Part shown: piece by piece, positions 17,635 to 26,300 of the stretch
Numbering within the stretch: the first letter of the stretch is position 1
How the letters are laid out: each line of letters begins with the position of its first letter
Source: Campylobacterales bacterium
GTDB taxonomy: Bacteria; Campylobacterota; Campylobacteria; Campylobacterales; Sulfurimonadaceae
Assembly (NCBI GenBank): GCA_026390165.1
Contig: JAPLGM010000007.1
Span: 1-55,576 of the forward strand
Reading direction: 5' to 3'
Length of the DNA: 55,576 bases
Position numbers and translations under genes: made by a program
Notes under the pieces: model-generated
Database searches by the model: none
Seen by the model: only the letters and a program-made list of their open reading frames with translations
What the model was told of the DNA's origin: nothing

Positions 17635-19017
17635 ATGATAGTAACACGTTTCGCTCCGAGTCCAACAGGATATTTGCACATTGGCGGTTTACGTACCGCA
17701 CTTCTTAGTTACCTTTGGGCACGTCGTAACGGCGGAAAATTCATTCTCCGTATTGAAGATACCGATTTTAGCCGTAACGATGAAGCCGCCGCATTGGCGA
17801 TTGTGGAAGCGTTTAAATGGGTCGGATTGGAGCATGACGGTGCGATTGAATACCAATCAAGCCGTTTGAGTATTTATCAAGAGTATGCCCAAAAACTCCT
17901 CGATGAGGGGAAAGCATATAAGTGTTATATGTCCAAAGAAGAGCTTGAAGCACTTCGGGAAGAACAAACGGCGCGTAAAGAACGGGCGAAATATGACAAC
18001 CGTTATCGCGATTTTACGGGGGAAGCACCTGAAGGTCGTGAAGCAGTAATCCGGATTAAAGCACCATTGGAGGGTTCTGTTACGGTACATGATGGGGTCA
18101 AAGGGGATGTTGTTTTCAATGTAGCTGACATCTTGGATGATTTCATCATTGCACGCGCGGATGGGACACCAACGTATAATTTCGTTGTTGCGGTTGATGA
18201 TGCCCTCATGGGGGTAACCGATGTTATTCGCGGCGATGATCACCTCAGTAACACCCCGAAGCAAATCGTCGTCTATGAAGCACTAGGATTCCCATTGCCG
18301 AAGTTTTTTCACGTTCCAATGATTCACAATAGCGAGGGGAAAAAGCTCTCCAAACGTGATGGGGCAACCGATGTCATGATGTACAAAACAATGGGGTATA
18401 CTCCCGAAGCGCTGCTCAATTTTCTCGTCCGTTTGGGTTGGAGTCACGGCGATCAAGAGATTTTTTCGATGGAAGAGATGCTGGAACTTTTCGATCCAAG
18501 CGACATCAACCGTTCGGCATCGGTCTACAACACGGACAAGCTTGATTGGCTTAACGCCCATACGATCAAAAATACCCCCAACGAGAAACTGTGCGAACTC
18601 CTTGAATTTCATGGGGTAATGCTGATGAGCCACGATAAGAAAGAGATTCTCCTCGATGCGATTAAAGAGAGAGCTAAAACTCTTTTAGAGATGGCTACCC
18701 TTATCACTGAAATTTTGGCGTGTCCTGCCGAGTATGATGAAGCGGCACTCAAAAAAGGGTACAAGGAGGAGAGTAAAGGAATTTTAGAAGCCTTTGCTAG
18801 TGCATTGAAAAATAGTTCAGAACTTCATTTGCCAAGTGACTATCACCATGTTATGGAAGCGGTTGTGGCAGAGCTTGAAATCGGATTTGGAAAAATCGGG
18901 CAACCCTTGCGTATTGCCCTAATGGGGAAACTTTCAGGTCCCGGATTGGACAGTGTTATGGCGATTATTGGGGTGGAGGAGACGTTGGCGCGGATTGAAG
19001 CGTTGCTTCAGCGGTAA
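17635..19017 (+). CDS. gltX: glutamyl-tRNA synthetase
   Basis: 460 residues, a class I synthetase. The HIGG signature is at residues 15-18 (FAPSPTGYLHIGGLRTAL) and KLSKRDGA starts at residue 237. It charges tRNA with glutamate. Campylobacterota often carry two GltX paralogues, one of which serves tRNA-Gln for later amidation; this copy alone cannot show which it is. Its last 10 bases overlap the convergent end of mqnA. Confidence 0.95.
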   Translation: MIVTRFAPSPTGYLHIGGLRTALLSYLWARRNGGKFILRIEDTDFSRNDEAAALAIVEAFKWVGLEHDGAIEYQSSRLSIYQEYAQKLLDEGKAYKCYMSKEELEALREEQTARKERAKYDNRYRDFTGEAPEGREAVIRIKAPLEGSVTVHDGVKGDVVFNVADILDDFIIARADGTPTYNFVVAVDDALMGVTDVIRGDDHLSNTPKQIVVYEALGFPLPKFFHVPMIHNSEGKKLSKRDGATDVMMYKTMGYTPEALLNFLVRLGWSHGDQEIFSMEEMLELFDPSDINRSASVYNTDKLDWLNAHTIKNTPNEKLCELLEFHGVMLMSHDKKEILLDAIKERAKTLLEMATLITEILACPAEYDEAALKKGYKEESKGILEAFASALKNSSELHLPSDYHHVMEAVVAELEIGFGKIGQPLRIALMGKLSGPGLDSVMAIIGVEETLARIEALLQR

Positions 19018-19694
19018 CGGATTTCCCTCATCGAGGGAACCAACCCCCGCTCTTTCACCTCTTTCACAAACCGGGTATACCCCCGCTTCTCTTTTTCTCC
19101 AATCGTATAACTGATAAATTGTAAATAATGGGTGATTTGAACCGGCGTTAAACCACTTCGGCGAGAATTCTCTATCAAAATATAGTAGGGAATTTTAATT
19201 TTCTTTTCGACAAATTTTTGGCTCAATCGTTGAAGTTTACACGTATGGTGATGGGTGCACAAGAGGGCAAATACAAAGGGCAATCTTGTCCGTTCATTCC
19301 ATACTTTTCCCAAATCGATATGCGCACCTCCCCCATAAAAATAGCGTAATGCTTTGTCTCCGATCAATACCTCTCCCTGAATATCTAAAACGGCTGCGAG
19401 GAGATTGGAGGTAGCAGAGTCGGTATCTTTTTTATCATGTAAAGAAGGGAGGGATAAAACGCTCAATACGTCACTCTGAGCGACGATCCCAACATTGAAA
19501 TGGTGACAATGGCGTGCCGTGATACTGGAGATAAAGGCTGCATCAATACGGCGCATCGCAAAATCACGGTTGAGTGCAGAGGGAACCCCCTTATGATAGT
19601 TGAGACTTTGGTGAACTCGAAGAGAACGGGCATACTTTTTCATAAAAACATGAAAAGGCAAAAGGTTTAAAAAATCAATTTTTCCGAATATCAA
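19008..19694 (-). CDS. mqnA: chorismate dehydratase MqnA (futalosine pathway)
   Basis: 228 residues from a TTG at 19694, which has AGGGGG 10 bases upstream and gives the family start M-IFGKIDFLNLLPFHVFMKK. The open frame extends much further (to 19952) but that part crosses the promoters and lies antisense to moaD. Motifs include RRIDAAFISSI, SATSNLLA and LIGDKALRYFY. MqnA dehydrates chorismate to 3-enolpyruvylbenzoate, the first step of futalosine-dependent menaquinone synthesis, the quinone route of Campylobacterota. Confidence 0.87.
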   Translation of the reverse strand: MIFGKIDFLNLLPFHVFMKKYARSLRVHQSLNYHKGVPSALNRDFAMRRIDAAFISSITARHCHHFNVGIVAQSDVLSVLSLPSLHDKKDTDSATSNLLAAVLDIQGEVLIGDKALRYFYGGGAHIDLGKVWNERTRLPFVFALLCTHHHTCKLQRLSQKFVEKKIKIPYYILIENSRRSGLTPVQITHYLQFISYTIGEKEKRGYTRFVKEVKERGLVPSMREIRYR

Positions 19695-19719
19695 AATAAT
19701 AGTTCCCCCTAAAATAATT

Positions 19720-19725
19720 ATTATA
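19720..19725 (-). promoter_or_regulatory. -10 box for mqnA
   Basis: TATAAT on the minus strand, about 26 bases before the TTG start, giving a predicted leader of about 18 bases. This supports the short MqnA start. It is divergent from the moaD promoter about 30 bases away. Confidence 0.5.
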
Positions 19726-19753
19726 CTAAAACCGTGCTTTATGGCTCTTTTGT

Positions 19754-19759
19754 TATAAT
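19754..19759 (+). promoter_or_regulatory. -10 box for moaD-moaE-moeA
   Basis: TATAAT, with a predicted start near 19766 and a leader of about 27 bases carrying AGAAGGA before the moaD GTG. Confidence 0.5.
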
Positions 19760-19792
19760 CTTTCCATATTAGTCTAATAGAAGGACATTTAC

Positions 19793-20014
19793 GTGATAAC
19801 CGTAGAATTTTTAGGGCCGATTCAAAAGCCCGTTTTGAGTATGGAAGCGTCAACTTTGCGAGAAGTAGCCGAGGTATTGAAACAAGATCCCAGTATGGCA
19901 GAGTGGATTGAGAACTGCGCAGTGGCAGTGAATGATACTCTCGTTGGGTCATTGGATACGCTTCTCAAAGAGGGAGATAAAGTATCACTTCTTCCTCCTG
20001 TGTGTGGTGGTTGA
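19793..20014 (+). CDS. moaD: molybdopterin synthase small subunit MoaD
   Basis: 73 residues, GTG start, with a ubiquitin-like fold pattern. It ends in PPVCGG; the terminal Gly-Gly is the site of thiocarboxylation, which provides sulfur for molybdopterin. It is one base from moaE on the same strand, the expected partner. Confidence 0.92.
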   Translation: MITVEFLGPIQKPVLSMEASTLREVAEVLKQDPSMAEWIENCAVAVNDTLVGSLDTLLKEGDKVSLLPPVCGG

Positions 20015-20015
20015 A

Positions 20016-20462
20016 ATGTTAGAATTGCATAATGGGGCGTTAAACGTCCCTGAAATTTTGGCACGCTGGTATGTTTCAGAGGCGGAGAGTAACTACGGTG
20101 CCTATATCCCGTTTGTGGGGACGGTACGTGCAGAAGATGGGATTGAGGGATTGAGTTTTGATCTGTATGAGCCGATTCTCACCTCATGGTTCGATGCGTG
20201 GGTAGCTAAAGTAGCCCCGTTGGGGGCTGTCCTTAAAATGGCACACTCTCGTGGTGATGTATACCTCCACGAAAGCTCCTATATTGCAGCGGTATTTTCT
20301 CCTAAACGGCGTGTCGCATTGGAGACGATCGATGCGTTTGTCGAAGATTTCAAAGCTTCTGCCCCTATTTGGAAATATGATCTTAAAAATGGAGAACGTC
20401 TGTATGCGCTCGATCGCTCTACGGCAATTGTGGGTGCAGGATTGTTGGGGGGAACCGTATGA
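20016..20462 (+). CDS. moaE: molybdopterin synthase catalytic subunit MoaE
   Basis: 148 residues from ATG 20016, just after the moaD stop. Family motifs: FVGTVRAEDG, HSRGDVYLHESSYIAAVFSPKRRVA and KASAPIWKYDL, where the Lys residues are those used by MoaE to bind and convert precursor Z. With MoaD it makes molybdopterin. The frame is open upstream through moaD but a start there is not needed. Confidence 0.93.
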   Translation: MLELHNGALNVPEILARWYVSEAESNYGAYIPFVGTVRAEDGIEGLSFDLYEPILTSWFDAWVAKVAPLGAVLKMAHSRGDVYLHESSYIAAVFSPKRRVALETIDAFVEDFKASAPIWKYDLKNGERLYALDRSTAIVGAGLLGGTV

Positions 20463-21658
20463 TTAGCTATGAAACTTCTCAAAATATGTTGACTCTTTTG
20501 GCCATGGGAACTCTTCGCAGTGAGCGTATTTTTATCAGTAATGCACTGGGACGCATTTTAAGTGAAGATATCGTCGCCGATGAAGACTATCCGACGCATC
20601 CAATGTCGGCAATGGATGGATATGCGGTACTTCATGCCGATTTTAGCGAACATAGTACATTGCGTATCTTGGGGGACAATCCTGCGGGTGCAGATGAGAT
20701 TGGTAAAGTTGTGAGTGGAATATGTATTAAAACTTTTACGGGCTCACTGATGCCTATGGGTGCTGATACGCTCATCCCTATTGAAAATGTTACTGTTCAA
20801 GAGGGACGAATACGTATTAATAAAACGGTTCCGTTAGGATTTGCCGTTCGTCCTATCGCTGAAAGTTACCGTAAAGGGGAAGTCCTTATTGGTTGGGGTA
20901 GTAAAATCGGCTTTGCTCAAATTGGTGTATTGGCAGGGATTAACCGTGTAATGGTCAGTGTCACACAACGTCCGCGTGTCAGTATTATCGCTACGGGGAG
21001 TGAGATTTTAGAAGTGGGCGAAGTTGCCCGTCATGCCGGACAAATTCGCAGCTCTAACAGCTACACCTTAGAAGCATTGGTGACTCAAAATGGGGGTGAA
21101 CCGATCCAAATGGGAATCGTCGGGGATGATAAAGATGCCATTATGGGACGCTTCGAAGAGGCATTAGCCTCCAGTGATATAGTCGTAAGTACGGGTGGGG
21201 TAAGTGTTGGGGATTATGATTTTGTCAAAGATATTGTCCCTGCTCTTGGTGCAGAGGTGATCTTTAAAGGGGTCAATATCAAACCGGGACAACACGTCAT
21301 GGTGGCACAGCAAGGAGAGAAGTTTATTGTTTCTCTTCCGGGGTTTGCTTACTCTTCTACCGTCACTTTTATCCTTTATGTCGCTCCGTTAATGGCACGG
21401 ATGATGGCGTGTTCAAACCCCTATGAACCTATCGAAGCGACCCTTAAAGTCCCTTTTGCCAAACGCTCCAATAAAAGTGAATTTACGGCATGTAACCTCT
21501 CTTTTGAAGACGGTCGTTATTGGGTCGATTTTGAGGGGAAGAAAACAGGAAGCTCCGCAATCTTAACCAATCTGTTGGGAGACGCAGCATTGATGATATG
21601 CGGTGAAGAGGATGGAGCTTTAGAATCTGGGACACTCGTTAGCGTTATAAAGCTTTAG
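20459..21658 (+). CDS. moeA: molybdopterin molybdenumtransferase MoeA
   Basis: 399 residues, full length. It has HPMSAMDGYAV near residue 48, the MoCF_biosynth domain with IIATGSEI and STGGVSVGDYDFVKD, then LPGFAYSSTVTF and a C-terminal beta-barrel. It inserts molybdate into adenylated molybdopterin. It starts in a 4-base overlap with moaE, so moaD-moaE-moeA form one cofactor operon. Confidence 0.95.
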   Translation: MISYETSQNMLTLLAMGTLRSERIFISNALGRILSEDIVADEDYPTHPMSAMDGYAVLHADFSEHSTLRILGDNPAGADEIGKVVSGICIKTFTGSLMPMGADTLIPIENVTVQEGRIRINKTVPLGFAVRPIAESYRKGEVLIGWGSKIGFAQIGVLAGINRVMVSVTQRPRVSIIATGSEILEVGEVARHAGQIRSSNSYTLEALVTQNGGEPIQMGIVGDDKDAIMGRFEEALASSDIVVSTGGVSVGDYDFVKDIVPALGAEVIFKGVNIKPGQHVMVAQQGEKFIVSLPGFAYSSTVTFILYVAPLMARMMACSNPYEPIEATLKVPFAKRSNKSEFTACNLSFEDGRYWVDFEGKKTGSSAILTNLLGDAALMICGEEDGALESGTLVSVIKL

Positions 21659-21662
21659 ATTA

Positions 21663-21719
21663 TCGTTCGCCCTGAGCCTGTCGAAGGGTTCATGGTTCGA
21701 CAGGCTCGTCCTCGAACGA
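21663..21719. repeat. long palindrome between convergent moeA and MFS gene
   Basis: A 12-base perfect stem GAGCCTGTCGAA (21674-21685) with TTCGACAGGCTC (21696-21707) and a 10-base loop, nested in an outer TCGTTCG/CGAACGA stem (21663-21669 and 21713-21719). It can fold on either strand, so it may end or protect both convergent transcripts. A relative lies at 25229-25267. Confidence 0.75.
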
Positions 21720-21722
21720 AGA

Positions 21723-23051
21723 CTATTTTACAATCTTCGCTTTAATAGCCTCTTCATCCATCATCTCTTTACGGTATTTGACGACAACGAGATTTTCAGT
21801 TTCGTTGATATACCACTCAGCAATATGTTCATGTTCAAGATCATTGAGTTTGACTTCATCAACATGATCCATCGGAAGATAAAGATGGGAAAAACGGATG
21901 GGGTTATTGAGTTTCATCGTCCATAAAAGCCACAACGTTGATACGATAATCAATGCTATTGCTAATGTTTCTTTGTTGGAATATTGCAAGGCAAGCCCTG
22001 CAACGAGACCCCCGACAAAGGTCATTAAATAGGCAAATCCGTTGGCAATCCCTAACGCCGCCCCTTTTTGGTGAACTTTTGCAAATTTGCTAATCATCGA
22101 TTGTACCAAAGGTTCCATCATATTAAAGGCAATAAAGAAGCTCACAACCCCCATAACAAACTGCCAGCTTTGCGTCGCAAATCCCATCAATGTAAAGGCT
22201 GTGATAAACAAAACGATAGAGATGAGAAATATTTGTTTTGGTTTGTTGTATTTTTCGCCAAATACGGCAGCAGGTCCCATAGCAACCAGTCCAGCGATCA
22301 GTGCGGGAACGTATACTTTCCACAAATCAGCGGCTACCCAGTCAAATCCTTCTATTTTGTCCGTACCGATTAACAATACAGGGATGAGCACGAATGCAAC
22401 TGTCATAAGTCCTTTTTGCATTCCGTTTATAATCACCATATTAAGAAGATTAGGGTCTTTTAGAATATCACGAGTGTTGGTAGAAGAGTGATAGATATGG
22501 CGGATACGGGGAGGGGTTGGGACGTTGGTAAAGAGGACAATCATCGAGAGAATTGACAAAACGGCTGTTATCCAAAAGAGGGATGAGAGTCCGTACTGTG
22601 CAGCAATTACAGGTCCAAGACCCATGGCAGCTGCAAAACTAATTGCAATAGTTCCTCCCATCAGAGCCATTGCATGCCCACGTTTTTCTTCACTTACAAG
22701 GTCGCTAATCATGGCAGGAATAACGGCACCAATGGCACCGGCACCTTGTAAAAATCGTCCAAACATGAGGGTATAAATATCAACACTGACGGCACAAATG
22801 ATAGATCCTACGAGAAAAATAACCAGTCCAATAAGAATTGTGGGTTTACGACCGATTTTATCACTCATTATCCCAAAGGGGAGTTGAAAAATCGCTTGAG
22901 TAAGAGCATATCCGCCGACAGTAATCCCTATAAGAAGAGGTGTTGCGCCAGCAAGGGTGAGTCCATACACCGAAAGAACCGGCAAAACCAAAAAAAGACC
23001 GAAAAAACGAAGCGACAAAATCGCTGAAAGAGGCATGACTGTTTTAAACAC
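21723..23051 (-). CDS. MFS efflux transporter, YajR-like
   Basis: 442 residues from a GTG with AAGG upstream. Twelve predicted membrane segments with MFS loop motifs (GIMSDKIGRKPTILIG between helices 2 and 3; GRFLQGAGAIGAVIPAMISD in helices 4-5). After the last helix there is a 55-residue soluble tail (HEHIAEWYINETENLVVVKY), which may be a small ferredoxin-like domain as in E. coli YajR. It probably exports small molecules or drugs by proton antiport. Substrate unknown. Confidence 0.85.
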   Translation of the reverse strand: MFKTVMPLSAILSLRFFGLFLVLPVLSVYGLTLAGATPLLIGITVGGYALTQAIFQLPFGIMSDKIGRKPTILIGLVIFLVGSIICAVSVDIYTLMFGRFLQGAGAIGAVIPAMISDLVSEEKRGHAMALMGGTIAISFAAAMGLGPVIAAQYGLSSLFWITAVLSILSMIVLFTNVPTPPRIRHIYHSSTNTRDILKDPNLLNMVIINGMQKGLMTVAFVLIPVLLIGTDKIEGFDWVAADLWKVYVPALIAGLVAMGPAAVFGEKYNKPKQIFLISIVLFITAFTLMGFATQSWQFVMGVVSFFIAFNMMEPLVQSMISKFAKVHQKGAALGIANGFAYLMTFVGGLVAGLALQYSNKETLAIALIIVSTLWLLWTMKLNNPIRFSHLYLPMDHVDEVKLNDLEHEHIAEWYINETENLVVVKYRKEMMDEEAIKAKIVK

Positions 23052-23154
23052 GCTGTGACCTTAGATGAGATAAAATATTTGTCATTATAGTATATTCATG
23101 TAACACGATTATTTGAAGAAAAAATTACTAAGTCTAATCTAAGGATATGAGTCA

Positions 23155-23757
23155 ATGAAAATCGTTTTAGCTACCTCGAATAAAGGTAAAGTTCGTGAGA
23201 TTAAAGAATTATTGCATGATCGAGAGGTGTTCCCCTATACGGATCTGATCGAAGGGTTTGAGATTATCGAAGACGGTGTAACATTCAAAGAGAATGCGCT
23301 GATAAAAGCACGCGCCGTTTATAAAGCTTTGGGTGATAAAGATGCCGTTGTGATTGCGGATGACAGCGGTATTAGTGTCGATGTATTAGACGGTGCTCCA
23401 GGGATTTACAGTGCCCGTTATGGCGGTGAAAATGCTACTGATAAAGATAATCTCCACAAACTCGTAAATGAGCTTAAAAATCATAAAGTGGAGTCATCAC
23501 CTGCCCATTATACGGCTGCTATTGCCATCGTCTCACGCGAGGGGGAGAGTTGTGTTCACGGGTGGATGCACGGAGAGGTAATCACAAAGTTACGAGGTGA
23601 CAATGGATTCGGATACGACCCGATATTCATTCCTGATGAATTTAAAAAAACTTTAGGAGAACTCAATAGCGAGGTGAAAAGAGGATTGTCTCACCGATCA
23701 AAAGGGCTTCATTTGGCGAAGATTTTGATCGATCAGATTAAAGCTCAAAGAAGTTAA
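23155..23757 (+). CDS. rdgB: non-canonical purine NTP pyrophosphatase (RdgB/HAM1)
   Basis: 200 residues. Motifs: ATSNKGKVREIKELL at the start, VVIADDSGISVDVLDGAPGIYSARYGG in the active site, GDNGFGYDPIFIP, and SHRSKGL near the C-terminus. It hydrolyses ITP, dITP and XTP to keep deaminated purines out of nucleic acids. The ribosome binding site is AAGGA, 9 bases before the ATG. Confidence 0.95.
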   Translation: MKIVLATSNKGKVREIKELLHDREVFPYTDLIEGFEIIEDGVTFKENALIKARAVYKALGDKDAVVIADDSGISVDVLDGAPGIYSARYGGENATDKDNLHKLVNELKNHKVESSPAHYTAAIAIVSREGESCVHGWMHGEVITKLRGDNGFGYDPIFIPDEFKKTLGELNSEVKRGLSHRSKGLHLAKILIDQIKAQRS

Positions 23758-23780
23758 TTATCAATAATATGTTTTTGGTG

Positions 23781-23786
23781 TACAAT
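23781..23786 (+). promoter_or_regulatory. -10 box for the MNT-HEPN operon
   Basis: TACAAT with a predicted start near 23793, followed by the strong ribosome binding site AAGGAGG at 23802-23808 before the MNT gene. Confidence 0.4.
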
Positions 23787-23816
23787 CACTTAAATCGTGA
23801 ATAAGGAGGTTCTTAA

Positions 23817-24152
23817 ATGGTAGATATTGAAATATTAAAATATGAAATTATTGAGAGACTTAAGTCTCTTGATCCGCAAAAAATTATCCTTTTTGGTTCT
23901 TATGCATACGGTACTCCCACCCAAGAGAGTGATATTGATTTGTTTTTAGTCAAAGAAGAGCTTGCTTTAAATGAACTGGATGCGTATGAATTGGAAGCGA
24001 GTCGTAAAATAACCGACTTGATCTATAAGTATAAAATAGGGTTTGATGTATTGTCTGCCCCTTCAAATTATATCAATCAACGAGAAGATTATTTTTACAA
24101 GGTCGATATTTTACAAAATGGAAGGGTTCTTTATGAACGAAACGTCAGCTAA
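23817..24152 (+). CDS. MNT-domain nucleotidyltransferase (MntA-like antitoxin)
   Basis: 111 residues, a minimal nucleotidyltransferase. The G-S motif is at 27-28 (LFGSYAYG), the metal acids are Asp39 and Asp41 (SDIDLFLV), and a third acid is probably Asp77 (GFDVLS). All catalytic positions look intact. In studied MNT-HEPN pairs the MNT protein attaches AMP to the HEPN RNase and neutralises it. The next gene is a HEPN protein overlapping by 20 bases, the usual layout. Confidence 0.88.
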   Translation: MVDIEILKYEIIERLKSLDPQKIILFGSYAYGTPTQESDIDLFLVKEELALNELDAYELEASRKITDLIYKYKIGFDVLSAPSNYINQREDYFYKVDILQNGRVLYERNVS

Positions 24153-24543
24153 GGAATGGTTGGTAAAAGCTTGGCATCATCTCAGTTCTGCAAAGCTACT
24201 GTTTGAAGTAAATCATTATACGGATGTCATTGCCGTTGATTTGCATTATGCTCTTGAAATTATCCTCAAGTCTTTTTTGGCGTATCAAAATAGGCAAATC
24301 CTCAAAACACATAATCTCTTAGAACTGCATAGTCATATCAGTAATCTTATTGATTTTAATGAAGATGAAAAAGATGTGTTGAGAATAGCAAGCGCATACC
24401 ATATCAAAGGTTCTTATCCAACACCACACAGAGCTCTTCCCTCGCGAGAAGAAATTAAAAAAGTTTTAGATTTTACGGATGGGTTATTAGAACAGGTTTG
24501 TGTTATTTTGAGAATTGAAGAGAATGAAATTAAAATGTTGTAA
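24133..24543 (+). CDS. HEPN-domain protein paired with MNT
   Basis: 136 residues from the ATG at 24133, inside the end of the MNT gene. It is an all-helical HEPN domain of the PF05168 kind: AKEWLVKAWHHLSSAKLL, VDLHYALEIILKSFLAY, LKTHNLLEL and SAYHIKGSYPTPHRALPS. The classical RNase motif RX4-6H is not clearly present; NRQILKTH has the right spacing but sits in the conserved KTH segment. It is the presumed toxin or partner of the pair. Confidence 0.85.
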   Translation: MNETSAKEWLVKAWHHLSSAKLLFEVNHYTDVIAVDLHYALEIILKSFLAYQNRQILKTHNLLELHSHISNLIDFNEDEKDVLRIASAYHIKGSYPTPHRALPSREEIKKVLDFTDGLLEQVCVILRIEENEIKML

Positions 24544-24587
24544 AAGCTGAGTGGAATCTATAAATAAATTTTCAGTGAGGGTTCTCT

Positions 24588-25175
24588 ATGTTACAACACC
24601 GTAAAATTAAAATTGATAAATCACGAACAGTTCATACTTACGCTGAACTATGGCATGCTTCCGAATGTGTGCTAAATACTGGTACTCAAAATCGGGAAGG
24701 TTCAAGTTGGCAATTTTTATCCAGTATATTGCTTACGGCTTTTACATTCGAAGCCTATCTCAATCATATTGGTTCTCATACTTTCATATGTTGGTCTGAG
24801 TATGAACGTTATGCACCCTTACAAAAATTAGACCTGTTATGTATTAAATTGGAAGTAAGCTACCTAAAAGGTGAGCGTCCTGTTCAAACAATTAAGAAAC
24901 TTTTTGATTTTAGAAACACCATAGCACATGGGCAGTCTGAAACAATGAAACCAAACCCCATTATGAAAACAACAGAAAACTATCAAGAGACATACTATGA
25001 AGAACTTATTACTGATTGGGAACGTTTAGTTAAAAATAAAGAGTTTGCTTGTCGTGTTAGAGATGATGTTAAAGCGGTACTTGAAAAGCTACATGAAGCA
25101 CGAAAAGATGACAAAGAAGCTCTTTTTTCATTTGGCATGAGACATGGTAGTGCGACACTCGTTGAAGATTCGTAA
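24588..25175 (+). CDS. HEPN-like protein with RNxxAH motif
   Basis: 195 residues, no named family recognised with certainty. It is mostly helical, with LLTAFTFEAYLNHIG and then KKLFDFRNTIAHGQS. Arg109-Asn110-x-x-Ala113-His114 is the RX4H signature of HEPN ribonucleases. The C-terminal third is charged. GAGGG lies 6 bases before the ATG. It starts 44 bases after the MNT-HEPN pair on the same strand, so it may belong to one functional cluster, or it may be an independent passenger. Confidence 0.68.
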   Translation: MLQHRKIKIDKSRTVHTYAELWHASECVLNTGTQNREGSSWQFLSSILLTAFTFEAYLNHIGSHTFICWSEYERYAPLQKLDLLCIKLEVSYLKGERPVQTIKKLFDFRNTIAHGQSETMKPNPIMKTTENYQETYYEELITDWERLVKNKEFACRVRDDVKAVLEKLHEARKDDKEALFSFGMRHGSATLVEDS

Positions 25176-25228
25176 CTCTGTAATTAAATGTATAAGGTAG
25201 TCAATCTTCACTTTTTCCCGTTCGTGGT

Positions 25229-25267
25229 GAGCTTGTCGAACCATGAACGTCACCCTTCGACAAGCTC
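25229..25267. repeat. palindrome related to the 21.7 kb repeat
   Basis: A 12-base perfect stem GAGCTTGTCGAA (25229-25240) with TTCGACAAGCTC (25256-25267) and a 15-base loop. It differs from the stem at 21674-21707 by one compensated pair, so the structure is conserved. It also lies between convergent genes. Confidence 0.75.
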
Positions 25268-25285
25268 AGGGTGAAGGGAGATAGC

Positions 25286-25354
25286 TGGATCCCCAATCAA
25301 GTCGGGAACCTCAAAAGAGGTTCTTGTGCCCTTTGGGTATGACGGGGAAATTTA
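25286..25354. repeat. second copy of the TGGAT...GACGGGGAAA repeat, with insertion
   Basis: It shares TGGAT-CCC...TCGGGAA and GACGGGGAAA-TTTA with the repeat at 11697-11729, but about 30 extra bases lie inside it. These form their own hairpin, AACCTC (25307-25312) with GAGGTT (25317-25322). It abuts the uppP stop codon. Confidence 0.55.
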
Positions 25355-26131
25355 TGCCGGAAGCGTCGCCACAAAATAAAAGAAAATGAGACCCACGATA
25401 ATTCGGTAAATAGCAAACGGAACAAACGTGTGACGGCTCACAAATCCTACAAAGAGTTTGACGGTAAAGAATGCAAAAACAAATGCGGTGACAAACGCAA
25501 CCGCGAGCATTGAGTAATCATCGACAATCATCTCATGACGATGTTTGATCAAATCGTAAGCGGTGGCAATCATCATGGTAGGGATTGCCAAAAGAAACGA
25601 AAATTCTGCCGCACTTTTACGTTTTAAACCGAGGAATAATCCGCCGATGATCGTTGCTCCTGAGCGGCTTGTCCCCGGAATCATCGAGAGGCTTTGAAAA
25701 ACACCGATGAAGAAAGCTTCTTTGTAGGTGAGCTCGCTGAGATCTTTTCCTGAGTCGATGGCTTTATCACGACGAAAATATTCAACGATTAAGAAAATAA
25801 TTCCCCCTGCGATAAGCATAATACTGACGGTTTCAACACCAAAAAGGGCTTTAATATGTTTGTAAAAGAGAAATCCGAGTACTCCTGTCGGGACAAAAGC
25901 AACGGCCAATTTAATCCAAAGGGTTTTATCTTTGATAAGATCTTTAGCGTATAAAAATAAGACAGCAAGGATACTCCCCAACTGAATTGCCACTTCAAAT
26001 GCTTTATGGGCATTGGTCTGCTCTAATCCTAATAATTGGGAAGCCAAGATGAGGTGACCGGTGGAGGAGACAGGGAGAAATTCCGTTACCCCTTCAAGAG
26101 CCCCTAGTATTAATGCGTCAAATAGTGTCAT
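25352..26131 (-). CDS. uppP: undecaprenyl-diphosphate phosphatase
   Basis: 259 residues, multi-spanning. It contains both family motifs, EGVTEFLPVSSTGHL (about 14-28, with catalytic Glu and Ser) and PGTSRSGATI (about 150-160). It dephosphorylates undecaprenyl diphosphate in the inner membrane, recycling the lipid carrier used for peptidoglycan and for the glycan made by the pgl operon. It can give bacitracin resistance when abundant. Ribosome binding site GAGG. Confidence 0.95.
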   Translation of the reverse strand: MTLFDALILGALEGVTEFLPVSSTGHLILASQLLGLEQTNAHKAFEVAIQLGSILAVLFLYAKDLIKDKTLWIKLAVAFVPTGVLGFLFYKHIKALFGVETVSIMLIAGGIIFLIVEYFRRDKAIDSGKDLSELTYKEAFFIGVFQSLSMIPGTSRSGATIIGGLFLGLKRKSAAEFSFLLAIPTMMIATAYDLIKHRHEMIVDDYSMLAVAFVTAFVFAFFTVKLFVGFVSRHTFVPFAIYRIIVGLIFFYFVATLPA

Positions 26132-26300
26132 TATGACCTCGTTTTTAGGCGCAATTGTATCATAACAATTGGATGATAGTACGAGATGAAAGAGATAATT
26201 AAGTGATGTGACGTATTAATTATTATTTAATATATTAGCAGGTAATATTACTAATATTGTTGTTATAAGTTATTTTAAGATAATGAAAAGGATGGTCAGC

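Noticed and set aside
19695-19952. N-terminal extension of MqnA across moaD
   Set aside because: It is antisense to moaD and crosses two -10 boxes; the family start fits the TTG at 19694 with AGGGGG upstream.
24043-24132. Upstream extension of the MNT-paired HEPN protein
   Set aside because: The added residues are an out-of-frame reading of the MNT gene; the ATG at 24133 starts the HEPN fold properly.
21663-25267. CRISPR-like repeats
   Set aside because: The palindromes are single and kilobases apart, with no regular spacers and no cas genes anywhere in the window.
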